Below are positions 22,362 through 33,310 of a stretch of 64,000 nucleotides of DNA, piece after piece. Position 1 is the first letter of the stretch, and each line of letters begins with the position of its first letter. Origin of the DNA: Amphiura filiformis. Lineage: Eukaryota; Echinodermata; Ophiuroidea; Amphilepidida; Amphiuridae. The notes beneath the pieces were generated by a model, which had not been told where the DNA came from, ran no database searches, and saw only the letters and a program-made list of their open reading frames with translations. The position numbers were made by a program, and so were the translations under genes. The stretch spans positions 34,527,887-34,591,886 of the forward strand of contig NC_092640.1 in NCBI RefSeq assembly GCF_039555335.1, given 5' to 3'.

Positions 22362-22729
22362 GTTTTTATAAATACGCACGTGACCGCCTCCGCGACAGTT
22401 AGTCTCGACGTGATCTTCTACATAGCGAATGGTCTTCCTATACATTTGAATGCAAAGGCGGAACAACATGAGACTACTGTAGTACTGTGCAGCAAAAGTG
22501 TCTATTTTGTTCAACTTTGTGATTATATTGTAAACGTTTCCGTCCTTGAATATTTTTCCGTCGTTAAAATACTTTCAAAATGTTGTTTTTGATAACATAT
22601 TACAAATTCGGAATCCCCACATGTGTAATACTTTTGCAATTCAAGTAATACTTAAATTTGATGATCTATATCTACAGAGTTCCTATCCTTTTCTGTATGC
22701 ATGAGGATCACGTGCGTATTTATAAAAAC
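22362..22729. mobile_element. MITE, family shared with 7902-8300
   Basis: The ends are gtttttataaatacgcacgt followed by ga, and its exact inverted copy. The interior matches 7902-8300 on the other strand. It is the better preserved of the two copies. An open frame inside has no protein features. Confidence 0.85.
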
Positions 22730-23896
22730 GTATTTATTATGTGTAGTCGAAGCATACTGCCCACCCGCTTTATATGCTAAAGAATTAGAACCAGATTCAA
22801 TAAGTTATCACAATTGCTTATATACACATGCAGCTGAAGTAGATGAGACCTGCACAATTATCTTGTATTTTGATAATACCATTCTATGATAGTGTAAATT
22901 TTAAAGTCTACACTACCACCTGTTCTCATTTGTTTCACTCACATGAACTTTGACCTTTTCAGATTACAATCCAATATTAATATTATCGAAATAACTATTC
23001 TTATTACTATTTTATAATAATGATATAATTTTTGTTTTCATTTTTCATTTTAATTCACGACATTTTTATATCCCTAACCCTAAACCTAACCCTAAAACCA
23101 AGTCTCGTGATAATGCTTGCATTAATACATGACGATGGAACCTTGATTTTGCTCTCACTTTCCCGTCTTTATACTCTCTCCCTTTCTTCCCCTCTCTTTG
23201 TCCCTACCTCTCCTTCCCTCTTCATTTTATTCCAAGAGGCGGCACCAGGATTTTTTTTTTGGGGGGGGGGAGGTGGAAATGTACGTAATTTTGGGGGGTT
23301 GGCCTCAAAAGTTGGGGGGCAAGAAAAATATATGGGGTGGCAAATGCCACCCCCCCACCGCTACTGCTTACCTTTCGGGTTATATTTCCCATCTAGGGGT
23401 AAATCCCTCTGGTCAATTCTGTCCAGTCCCCACGAGTCAAATGTTAACGCCCGAACTATTCCATCTTCTTCCACGTATTCTACACCAACTAACTGACGCA
23501 GCTATTTCGGAAAGTAAACAAGGATACGTGAACATTTTTAACAAAATAGGAGCATGTTTCAATTTTGCTCCATGTGGTGCCAAAATTACACCTATGACGT
23601 CACACTGTTACATTTTTGCTCGGAACTCAATAACTTTACATTGTAGATAGGTCAAACTATACTATTTCTGAATCTTTATGACCAGAGGAACACATTGCTT
23701 GTGTTTTTAACATAATCCTAACAATTTTGAACTTGACCTCTGTGTAATAGTTCAACGACCTTTTCCCTCCAAATAAGGATGTTGTTGAAATGCCTTCATA
23801 GCCTATTATGATCAGCGCTATTATAAGTACTGTATCTCTGCTAATACAGCAAATTTAACATAATTTGCACGATTGTTATGTGAATTTATTGGACTT
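22730..23896. other. Gene-free stretch with homopolymer-rich repeat
   Basis: It holds a T10/G10 junction at 23250-23272 and C runs near 23348 that belong to a dispersed GC-run repeat (compare 18130-18175 and 51215-51245). Open frames at 23032-23496 and 23198-23650 cross these runs and show no domain. Confidence 0.45.
23072..23099. repeat. Short telomere-like (CCCTAA)n tract
   Basis: About four degenerate units of ccctaa or cctaaa occur in a row. It is too short to be a telomere and looks like an interstitial motif. Confidence 0.6.
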
Positions 23897-24560
23897 TTAA
23901 GGGATGGGGTATGAACGTTTGGACAGTATTTATTGTGGGACATTAGAGCACATCAGACATGTCGAATTGCATTCTGAATACGAAGAATGTCCTTCTGATA
24001 TCAAATAATTTTGATTTTTGAAATTCGCAATGTAATACACATTTTATGGCAAATGATTAAAATTGTTATTTTGATATTTAACAGTACTCGAAGTAAACTT
24101 TATAAAGCTGATGATTTATACTTAAAGTACGTGTATGTAGGTGGGATTATAAGCCGACGATCAATTGAAAATTTTGACTTTTTATTGAAGATATAGATTT
24201 TTTCCCAAAACACCAAAAAATTAGGTCTTTTTGGGAAAAAAATCCATATCTTCAATATGAAAGGTCAAAATTTTCAATTGATTGTCGGCTTTTCCTCCCA
24301 GCTACATACACTTTAAGAATATATCATTAGATTTATAAAATTTACTTCGAGGACTGTTATATATCAAAATGTGAAAAATATCAAATTTTAATAATTTGTC
24401 ATAAAATTTGTATTATATCGTGAATTTCAAAAATGTAAATTATTTGATATCAGGAAGACATTCTTCGTATTCAGAATGCAATTCGATATGTCTGATGTGC
24501 TGTCATGTCCCACAAAAAATACTGTCGAAACGCTCAAAACGCTCATTCCAGATCCCTTAA
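23897..24560. mobile_element. About 660-bp foldback element, copy 2 of 3
   Basis: TTAA lies at both ends and the arms pair around a short centre near 24215 (caaaaaattaggtcttt). Its sequence matches 11662-12301 and 53306-53979 throughout. The left end reads ggggtatgaacgtttggaca and the right end ctcattccagatccc, so the terminal 30 bases of the two arms have diverged. Confidence 0.9.
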
Positions 24561-24893
24561 CCTAATGGCAGAAACCAGTTGGCAGAGACTTAGAAGTCAT
24601 CTCTCCCAACACTAAAGCGTCGTAATAGAATATTGTGATGCAAGGCGGTGCTGCAAGGCCCAGCATCACAATGTACATCTACCTGTACAGAGAATTGTAC
24701 GGAGCTCTTTCAAAACTAAGAGACAAACCCAGTTTGATTGTCAAAAGGAAAAGTACGCAGGCACACCCTAAATACTTCCTTTATATACTTTAATCAGTCT
24801 CATGTCCAGTAAATCAGTACGCACAGTTGGCTTCATGTCATTCTGTAGCAGATTAACAAGTATCCAAACAGGTAGAATATGCGGTTCACTTAC

Positions 24894-25040
24894 CAACTTC
24901 AATTCAGCGCATCCTGCTTCCACAACAAGTGCTTTCAAAACATACCGTATTTTGTTGATGATTCGAATTTGCGAGCCTGCTATCCTGTACTCGGGTAATG
25001 ATTTCAATTCTTGTTCGACAGCATCAACTCCATAACCACT
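24894..25040 (-). CDS. Candidate orphan exon, unknown protein
   Basis: A 147-base open segment (49 codons, no stop) lies between an aaatttcag acceptor and a strong GTAAGT donor, phase 0 at both ends. It would encode SGYGVDAVEQELKSLPEYRI, then IINKIRYVLKAL and VEAGCAELKL. The family is not recognised. The pyrimidine tract of the acceptor is weak. It could be an upstream exon of the minus-strand subtilase gene, of another gene in the same direction, or chance. Confidence 0.3.
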
Positions 25041-25108
25041 CTGAAATTTATGTTTGAAGAGTTTTCTTATCATATGGCCCTTCCATCCGTTGATAGTGTT
25101 TTGGCTCT

Positions 25109-25240
25109 GCTAATTCCAACCAGGCCGGAACTAACGAAGCGAAGAACTGAAAACGAGGACAATTGTGTAGCCAGTCTACACAATCGTCCGTGCTTTCAGC
25201 AGTATTCCGCTTTGCGAATTCTGGCTTGATTGAAGTTCGA
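25109..25240. repeat. Short foldback, about 130 bp
   Basis: taattccaaccaggccggaa and gaggacaattgtgtag on the left pair with ctacacaatcgtccgtgc and ttctggcttgattgaa on the right. It is a near-continuous hairpin and is probably a MITE. Confidence 0.65.
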
Positions 25241-26171
25241 AGAGACAAAACGCCATCAACGGCGCGAAGGGGCCAATCATAAAAAAAACTATGTTGTGTA
25301 GTGTGAATATATTTCTTGAATGGAATCTTTTATTGTAATTGTTTAACTGATGCTGAGTAAAACAAATAAACAATTATCATTATTTAGTGAGTCTACGCGG
25401 GCAGTGGGGTACGCGAACAGGTTAAGTTTTACTTTAAAACTGATCCATCTGATAGCGTCTATAATGCATTATGGAATTAGTATATTAATATAATAATTTA
25501 ATTTAATATTTTTCATTAATTTAATATTAATATTAATAATTTCATTTTATATTTTTAAAATAATAATTTTAGGTGACGATTTATGTCGAACCTTGCTCTG
25601 TATAGTTCACCCACTGTTAGATTAAATTTTCTATCTATTATGTAGGCCTATATAGTTTGATTTGTTCGCAAATAAAACTGAAAAAACACTGATATTTGTG
25701 ATATTTGCTTTCAGTAAACTGTAATAAGGAACTAATGTGGATAGTTACTTGGTTCCAAAACAATATACTTTGAAAAATATCGGGATTGACGCAAGCGACC
25801 AATAATTAGCTTTTTTTTTTTTTTTTTAATTTTACTGTCATTGACATCTCACATATTTATTGGGATTGGATATTCGTATATAAACGCGGCGCTTATAACT
25901 TTACTTTGTAAAAATATTTTTCTGCAATTTGCCGAGCCAGAACATCCTAAAATTCATAAAAATTCCGCTTTTTACATTTTTGAAATAAGCATAAGGACAA
26001 GAATGTCCTACCTTGGTTACTGAAGTAGACATTGGCAAACGATATGCATCAAAACGGACATCAAAATGAATACAAAGTATACTTACATTCGTATTTTTAT
26101 TACTTCGTATGTTTTTCTTATCTTCTGGACACCAAAGATAGCGATATACACAGAGTGAATTATTTCCATGT
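25241..26171. other. AT-rich stretch with no gene seen
   Basis: It contains TA-rich runs around 25480-25570 and a T17 run near 25811. No exon, element end or RNA gene could be supported. Confidence 0.4.
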
Positions 26172-27384
26172 TTACAGTTAGCATCCTGGACAACCGATTC
26201 TTTTGTTATGCAAGGCTCACTCAGTCATTTAATGAGGCAATACAAACGATCGAATTTGGTGTTGAAATGAGCTAAATTTTTAGTTACACCTTTTCGATGT
26301 AAAATTAATTTTCTCTGCCAAATGAAAAGCAATCATTTTCATTTTTTCAGTAAATGTCAGGAAAAATTGTAGTGCTTGATACTGTATTTTTTTCAAATTC
26401 TAGTGTTAAACTTAGGCGTGAAATTTAGTCATTTAGTGTAAGATTTTCGATTTTGATAGGCTTAAACTCTGCCCGCGAGCCTTTTTTTTTTTTTTTTTTT
26501 AGCTTTTCAAAGTAAGATAGTTCGCTAATGAAGGATTTTTCCCAACTTTCTAACGCACATCACCGTGAGCGATATATCATAGTTTTGTCAGAATTTGCGT
26601 TTTCATTTCACCATTTTTACTGCCGGCTGACCATTTTTCAAAATCAACGAGTGAAATCTAAGGCTAATACTAGCATTGTGGATCGATATCCCTGGGTTTA
26701 ATAGGAATACCGGCATGGCTACAGTGTTGCTAGAACTTCAATATAGCAAAGAAATTCCCAGGCCTATAGCGCTCCTACTGATCATGTTTAACCAGAACAC
26801 TCAATTGGGGATTTGGGCTACCAAATCGCTGGTCGGGCAATTTGCTTTCAATGGAAAATTGACCTGAATAAACAACAAAGGAAATATCGACTATTTCTGC
26901 TGGTTGCTCTCGAGATAAAAGTACTGAGTTAGACATGTTCGGAGCATGAAGGGAAAAAGGGTAAAACAAAAACGGAAATTCTGACAAAACTATAATATAT
27001 AGACCCACACGAGGTGCTTTACAGAGGTGGGAAATATCTTTCTTTAGCAAACTATGTTAGTTTGAGACGCTAAAAAATTAATTCCGTAAAAAGCTCGCGG
27101 GCGAACTGAAGGCCTATAAAAATAAAAAAATATCACACTAAAAGACACAATTTGATGCTTAATTTTAACACCAGGATTTGTAAAAAAATGTATATATATC
27201 CAAGCACCAAGTTTTTAACTGACATTACTGAAGAAAAAAATATTGCTTTATATTTGACCGAGAAAATTAATTTCATAGCAAAAAGGTGTATCTCTGAATT
27301 GTGCTGATTTTAACATGTATCGATCGACTTTTAGCGCGACTAAGCATTTCTAAAGAATCGGTTGTCCAGGTTGCTAACTGTTTA
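26172..27384. mobile_element. 1.2-kb foldback element
   Basis: Arms of about 430 bases pair across a 350-base centre. acagttagcatcctggacaa followed by ccgatt is mirrored at 27355-27380. Shared internal words include agaaaattaattt, ctcgcgggc and ttctgacaaaactataatat. Diverged relatives lie at about 35750-36000 and 38330-39050. No transposase ORF is present. Confidence 0.82.
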
Positions 27385-27639
27385 ATGCATATATAGACAT
27401 GATATATTGTGATCAAAATAGACCTATAATATCTATTGTCATCCCTTTTAAAGTGTGGCAGAATTACCCAAACTATAATTAATTTGATTAATTATGAAGT
27501 TATGGATCCGTACCTTAATCTTAACAATATACCGGGATATAATTCTGCCCTGGACGGAATACAATGGTGCTAGCGCTGACGAGAACGAGGCAAGAGTCAT
27601 CAAAACGAGACCTATGATGCTGAGAGTTTTGCTAGCAAC
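27385..27639. other. Short unique stretch, no gene
   Basis: No recognisable feature. Confidence 0.35.
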
Positions 27640-27960
27640 CTGTTAATCGGTTGGGTTTACACAAAATGAAAAGAAAGAAAAAAAAGACTAATAAATACAC
27701 AAAATACATGCAGAGGACGAAAGCATACAAACGAAAAACAAGCAAATGAAAAGAAATAAAGAAACAAGCAAACATGCGGAACGTACGCATGGTAAGAGAA
27801 AAAAAGAAAAAAAAAAACGAGCAACCAACTAAAGACATGAACAAAGGAGCAAACAAAGAAACAAACAAACGAAGAAGGAATAAACAAAGAAAGATAAAAT
27901 TTACACAGAAAAGAGAACAAGGAAAACAACGAAAACAACGAGACAATTAATTTAAACGAA
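27640..27960. repeat. A/G-rich low-complexity tract
   Basis: It is made mostly of aaagaaa, aacaaac and gaaaac words over about 300 bases, with strong strand asymmetry. The complementary strand reads as phenylalanine-rich open frames that mimic membrane proteins and are not credible genes. Confidence 0.75.
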
Positions 27961-28439
27961 TTTCAACTTTGGTAAAGCAAGGAGAATATAACTTTGACCA
28001 GTTCTTGCAACTTCGTAGATTCGTTAAGCTTAAAAACAAATTACTGCAGTGATTATACTAAAATATTGGAATAAATATATGCAGAAATATTAATTATATC
28101 CTACCTTCATCTTAATAAAAAAAATAGTCTCCTTTAACATAAACTTTGAAAAATTATTCCAGTTTGCTTAGACGACACCGCTTCAATTACTATGTCCATG
28201 TAGTATGCAGTATTAAATTATAACACGTTTATCTAAGTTGTGTCTATTTGTTTAATCTCGTGTCGGATAAGAGAAAACATATGTTCCCAACAAGAAATTT
28301 CTCAATAAACTGATATCATAATTTCAATTTCACACGCCAAATGATATAACACAATTAATGAAATGTAATAGAATTTGTAAAAACAACAAGATGAAATTAA
28401 TTTATGGCTGTTATTAGTCTTTGTCAAAGACGACTCACT
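27961..28439. other. AT-rich stretch with no gene seen
   Basis: No exon or element is recognised. Confidence 0.35.
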
Positions 28440-28575
28440 ATCCCTCTCGACGATCCTTGTCAAGTGGGGAGGGAGCGGTGAAGCCGCTACAGCGAGTCGC
28501 GAAGCGACGAGAACGAGCCGGTCGCCGCTCGCGGCGATGGCCGGTTGGACCTTGTCGCGGCGGCGCTATTTAAAC
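28440..28575. other. GC-rich island of unknown nature
   Basis: An abrupt GC-rich block contains palindromic words such as gagtcgcgaagcgac and gtcgccgctcgcggcgatgg, with several CpG dinucleotides. It is bordered by AT-rich sequence. The short minus-strand frame through it has no known domain. It may be the terminal hairpin of a transposon. Confidence 0.45.
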
Positions 28576-28664
28576 TACTGGGTGTGTCAGTACTGATACA
28601 ATATTTTTGTGTGAAAATAACCAACGGGCCTTTTACTGTTTTTAGGCTGTTACTGTTATAGGGC

Positions 28665-28965
28665 ATTTCGTGATCCACAGCATCACCCCCACCCCACTTT
28701 TCTCAAAACAAATACCACTGGAAACCTCTAGTTGCATGATGTTTATGTACAAAACAGAATGTTTGATAGCAAATTTAGTATCAAATTGGAGCTAACAAGA
28801 ATTTGCACACGACCTTATCAATCAAATTGTCATAACACGATTAAGTTGTGGTGTAGGATGGGTTACATAACCGTGGACTTTCTTTATTTGAGGTGTATAT
28901 TTCTACAAAATAAAAGAAACTCCGCTCCGTACTTTCTTCAAAACTTCTTTTAGCCAGGAAAATTA
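28665..28965. repeat. Fragments of dispersed repeats
   Basis: 28665-28740 matches part of the MITE at 36203-36484 (gggcatttcgtgatccacag). 28770-28965 matches 36070-36160 and 38335-38460 (gtatcaaattggagctaaca; ggttacataaccgtggactt; agaaactccg). Confidence 0.65.
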
Positions 28966-29000
28966 TGCTCATTTTCTAATTCGTGTTCATAGGTCATTTT

Positions 29001-30279
29001 TAAGCATTGTGTTAGTGCACACAATTTAATAATTGAAAAGGGTACTAGATATTCTTACCCTAAGGTTCCCCCTGAAAATGAATCTGTACTATTTGTGACT
29101 TACAGGAAACAGAGGACGAATGTCATTTATTATGAAATGTAAAGATCACGTCACACGGTCGATCTTTTCCAGCATACAGTACTTCCATAGGGAATGGAAA
29201 TGATGGAATTGCCTGCATCTGGTTCATAGCAGTTTGACTGCCACCGTTTGGTCAAACTTAATACAATTTGGGGTAACACAAATGCCTTTTTAAGCATTGG
29301 GGGTAACACAAATGCATTTGTAAGCATTGTGTTAGTGCACACAATTTAATAATTGAAAAGGGTACTAGATATTCTTACCCTAAGGTTCCCCCTGAAAATG
29401 AATCTGTACTATTTGTGACTTACAGGAAACAGAGGACGAATGTCATTTATTATGAAATGTAAAGATCACGTCACACGGTCGATCTTTTCCAGCATACAGT
29501 ACTTCCATAGGGAATGGAAATGATGGAATTGCCTGCATCTGGTTCATAGCAGTTTGAAGACCGTGTGACTGCCACCGTTTGGTCAAACTTAATACAATTT
29601 GGGGTAACACAAATGCCTTTTTAAGCATTGGGGGTAACACAAATGCATTTGTAAGCATTGTGTTAGTGCACACAATTTAATAATTGAAAAGGGTACTAGA
29701 TATTCTTACCCTAAGGTTCCCCCTGAAAATGAATCTGTACTATTTGTGACTTACAGGAAACAGAGGACGAATGTCATTTATTATGAAATGTAAAGATCAC
29801 GTCACACGGTCGATCTTTTCCAGCATACAGTACTTCCATAGGGAATGGAAATGATGGAATTGCCTGCATCTGGTTCATAGCAGTTTGAAGACCGCGTGAC
29901 TGCCACCGTTTGGTCAAACTTAATACAATTTGGGGTAACACAAATGCCTTTTTAAGCATTCGGGGTAACACAAATGCATTTGTAAGCATTGTGTTAGTGC
30001 ACACAATTTAATAATTGAAAAGGGTACTAGATATTCTTACCCTAAGGTTCCCCCTGAAAATGAATCTGTACTATTTGTGACTTACAGGAAACAGAGGACG
30101 AATGTCATTTATTATGAAATGTAAAGATCACGTCACACGGTCGATCTTTTCCAGCATACAGTACTTCCATAGGGAATGGAAATGATGGAATTGCCTGCAT
30201 CTGGTTCATAGCAGTTTGAAGACCGTGTGACTGCCACCGTTTGGTCAAACTTAATACAATTTGGGGTAACACAAATGCC
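29001..30279. repeat. Tandem array of a 331-bp unit, 3.9 copies
   Basis: Units start at 29001, 29321, 29652 and 29983 with taagcattgtgttagtgcac and are almost identical. Unit 1 is 11 bases shorter (it lacks gaagaccgtgt), and the fourth stops at 30279. Each unit ends with two copies of a ggggtaacacaaatgc word about 32 bases apart. Repeated short minus-strand frames are a by-product. It is a young satellite-like array, placed directly before the large foldback at 30343. Confidence 0.95.
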
Positions 30280-30534
30280 CAGGGGGCACCCCCCCCCTCC
30301 CATCGCGGGTTTGCATGTTCATTACACCCTTCAGACTTGGCAGCGGAGAGCGGGGAGTGTTCGCCCTAGGGGCAGGTTCGCCCACCCCTTGTTTCTCAGC
30401 ACTACGGCTATCGGGGAATTTGGTGATGGCAAAATTAGGTGACATAGGTCATTATAAACTTCTCATATCAGCTACGCGGCATATAGCTACGTGTTCATCG
30501 AACTGCAGCCAAAACAAAAAAATTGCACCAGAGG

Positions 30535-30714
30535 CTACTCGGGTCAAGTGGTTTGGGTTCATTGCCCAGATCACGTGTCCCGAGTAGCGGTACGTCTTCC
30601 AGTACTACGCCAACTCAGTGCTGAAGAAGTGACCTCGGATGAGGCACGAAAATTCCACTCGTAAGTGAAATTTTACTATTGCTCGTGTGAATAAGTTTTA
30701 AATTGTTCTACATT
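30535..30714 (+). repeat. 5' terminal direct repeat of the Penelope element
   Basis: ctactcgggtcaagtggttt through gttttaaattgttctacatt is repeated almost perfectly at 33131-33310. The start codon region of the ORF overlaps its end. Confidence 0.9.
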
Positions 30715-33220
30715 ATGTCTACGCCACAGCAGTTAAAATTACATTCCCGTCTCGAAAGCGAACATGGCCGGATGGCGACAAAACTAGTCAGACGTATGGA
30801 ATTTCTGGAAAGAAAATCGGCCAGATTTAGGAACCACCTTCATTTTACTTTACATTGCAAACACCACGGTGTGACCTCGGCGAGTCTTAATTTAAAATCG
30901 TCAGTGAAAGGTGTAACAGCGGATAGGATTTTACAAAGGGCTCAACATCAATTAGTAGGGGAACGGATCAGGCAGATCTATGCTACGCTAAATAACATCA
31001 AACAACAAATCGCGGACATAGATGAACAGTTGTTTACTGAGTTGCCTATGGAGACGTACTCGGAAGTCAAAGAGTGGGTCGCGCATGCGCACAAAGCCGA
31101 ATGGGACAAGTGCAGATCACGTCAACAAACCAAATTTGCTCGCTTGTCATCGAGTGATAAACAAACCAAAACACGGGATAAAAACCGCCCGATTGTTCCA
31201 GTTAACCAGCAGGAGCATAAGGAAATAACAGACAGATGGGTGATTAATAAGTCAGACAAAGAACTAACGGAATCGGAGTTGTCAGTGCTTCAAAAGGGAC
31301 TCAACTACGCGGTAAGTCCATCCAAAATCCCGGTAGTCGAATTCATCACCGGTGTTGAATCAGCGACCAAATTGATAGGGCACGATTCGGACGAGGCATC
31401 GCGCTTGAGACTCGATTGTGTGGACATTTTAGAACATGCGAAGGTCCCTGACAGTAATATTTCCAAAGAGGAAAGAGCAGCGCTTCGTGATCTGAAATCT
31501 GACAATAATATCATGATCCTCCCTGCTGACAAGGGGAGGGCCACTGTGGTAATGAACAAAACCTCGTACCAAGACAAAGCCAATGAACTTTTAGCTGATA
31601 AGAACACGTATGAACTCATTAAGAAAGACCCCACTGCCAAGTACAAAAATCTCTTGGTGGATCAACTCAAAGTCCTCAAAGACGAGGAGTGGATTGACTT
31701 TAAGTTGTACAGACAGCTGTACCCCACCACGACTGTTGTACCCAAGTTCTATGGCCTTCCTAAGGTCCATAAACCTTCGTGCCCACTTAGACCGATAGTG
31801 GCGAGTCGCGGTTCCATTACGTATGACACAGCTAAATTTGTGGCCAACATCCTGTCCCCCCTTGTCGGCAAATCTGAAAGACATCTGCAGAACAGTGAGG
31901 ACTTAGTCAATAAGATGTCTAAATTCACTCTCCGTCCCGATGAATGCCTTGTGTCCTTTGATGTCACAGCCCTCTTCACGTGCGTTCCGGTGGATGAAAG
32001 TTTAGTGATTGTTAAGGACTTGTTAACAGCGGACACCACCTTAGAGTCCAGAACTGATCTTAGCCCACAGCAAGTTACTGACCTTCTGAGCACCTGTCTT
32101 AAAACCACTTACTTCGTTTACATACAACGACAAGTTTTATGTTCAACGCGAGGGTGCGGCGATGGGCTCCCCCGTGAGCCCGATCATTGCGAATCTCTTT
32201 ATGGAGAACTTTGAAGAGAAGGCTCTTCAATCGTGTGCTAATCCCCCCAAATACTGGGGCCGCTATGTCGATGACATTATGGTGATTATGGACAAAGCTG
32301 AGGTAGATACGTTCACTCAACATCTGAACTCTGTACACCCATCCATCAAATTCACGGTTGAACTTGAAAATAACAATGCACTCGCGATGCTTGACACCCT
32401 CATCACTCGTGCTCCTGACGGTAAGCTGGTCTTTAGTGTCTATCGCAAAAGTACCCACACCGACCAGTACTTAAATTTCTCCAGTCAACAGCCATTGGAA
32501 CACAAGCTAGGAGTGATTAGAACTCTGACTCACCGCGCAAAAACTTTGTCATCTGACAACACTCTTCTTGAAAAAGAATTAGATCATGTCAAGAAGTCAC
32601 TGTCCATATGCGGATACACCAAATGGACCTGGACTGCGCCGAGTAGCAGGCAACGGGACCCCAAACCTCGCAGGCGTGACACCCCCTCCAAAGGTCACGT
32701 CTCGTTACCCTACGTTCAAGGAGTGACTGAAGCGATTAACAGGAAAATCAGGAGTGCTGGTGTAACTGTTCATGTCAAACCCTCGAACACCATCAGGAGT
32801 ATGGTGGTGTCGCCCAAGGACAAAGTAAAGACACTGGACCGTACGGGGTCCATTTATCAAATCCAATGTAAAGACTGTCCATCACAATATATAGGTGAGA
32901 CTGAAAGAGCTCTCGGAAAAAGGGTTTCCGAACACAAAAGAGAGCCCTCGCCGGTTGGAGGACATATGAAATCTGCTAGACACTCCTTTGACCCTGGAGA
33001 GGTCAAGGTGTTGGACAGCGATGCCAGGTGGTTTCAGCGAGGGGTTAAGGAAGCGGTGTACATCGCAGCCTCCGAACCGGACCTCAATAAAGATCAGGGA
33101 CGCCACCCCCTACCAGCCGCCTACAAGAGCCTACTCGGGTCAAGTGGTTTGGGTTCATTGCCCAGATCATGTGTCCCGAGTAGCGGTACGTCTTCCAGTA
33201 CTACGCCAACTCAGTGCTGA
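30703..33220 (+). pseudogene. Penelope-type reverse transcriptase with GIY-YIG endonuclease
   Basis: Two open frames, 30703-about 32120 and about 32120-33220, form one protein of roughly 840 residues separated by a single frameshift. The N-terminal part (to about residue 260) has helical, charged sequence. Next come IMILPADKGRATVV, KFYGLPKVHKPSCPLRPIVA and LVSFDVTALFTCVP with the first catalytic Asp. After the shift come MGSPVSPIIANLFME and YVDDIMVIMD with the catalytic Asp pair. The C-terminal GIY-YIG-like nuclease shows SIYQIQCKDC, QYIGETERALGKRVSEHKRE and a later KEAVYI glutamate. Penelope elements use these two activities for copying and target cleavage. The frameshift is the only lesion seen and may be real or a sequencing indel. 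Confidence 0.93.
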
Positions 33221-33310
33221 AGAAGTGACCTCGGATGAGGCACGAAAATTCCACTCGTAAGTGAAATTTTACTATTGCTCGTGTGAATAAGTTTTAAATT
33301 GTTCTACATT
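33131..33310 (+). repeat. 3' terminal direct repeat of the Penelope element
   Basis: It is near-identical to 30535-30714 and overlaps the C-terminal codons of the ORF. The stop codon is inside it at about 33218. Confidence 0.9.

Noticed and set aside
23072..23099. A telomere end or chromosome fusion point
   Set aside because: Only about four degenerate CCCTAA units are present, in the middle of ordinary repeat sequence.
23032..23650. Two overlapping open frames of about 150 codons
   Set aside because: They run across G, C and T homopolymers of a dispersed repeat and show no protein features.
27632..27946. Phenylalanine- and leucine-rich open frames that look like membrane proteins
   Set aside because: They are the complement of an A/G-rich low-complexity tract; composition alone explains them.
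29151..30004. Three repeated minus-strand open frames of 63-76 codons
   Set aside because: They are the same non-coding 331-bp tandem unit read three times, with no domain and no splice or start context.
29001..30279. CRISPR-like array
   Set aside because: The units are 331 bp and directly adjacent, with no variable spacers, in a eukaryotic context.
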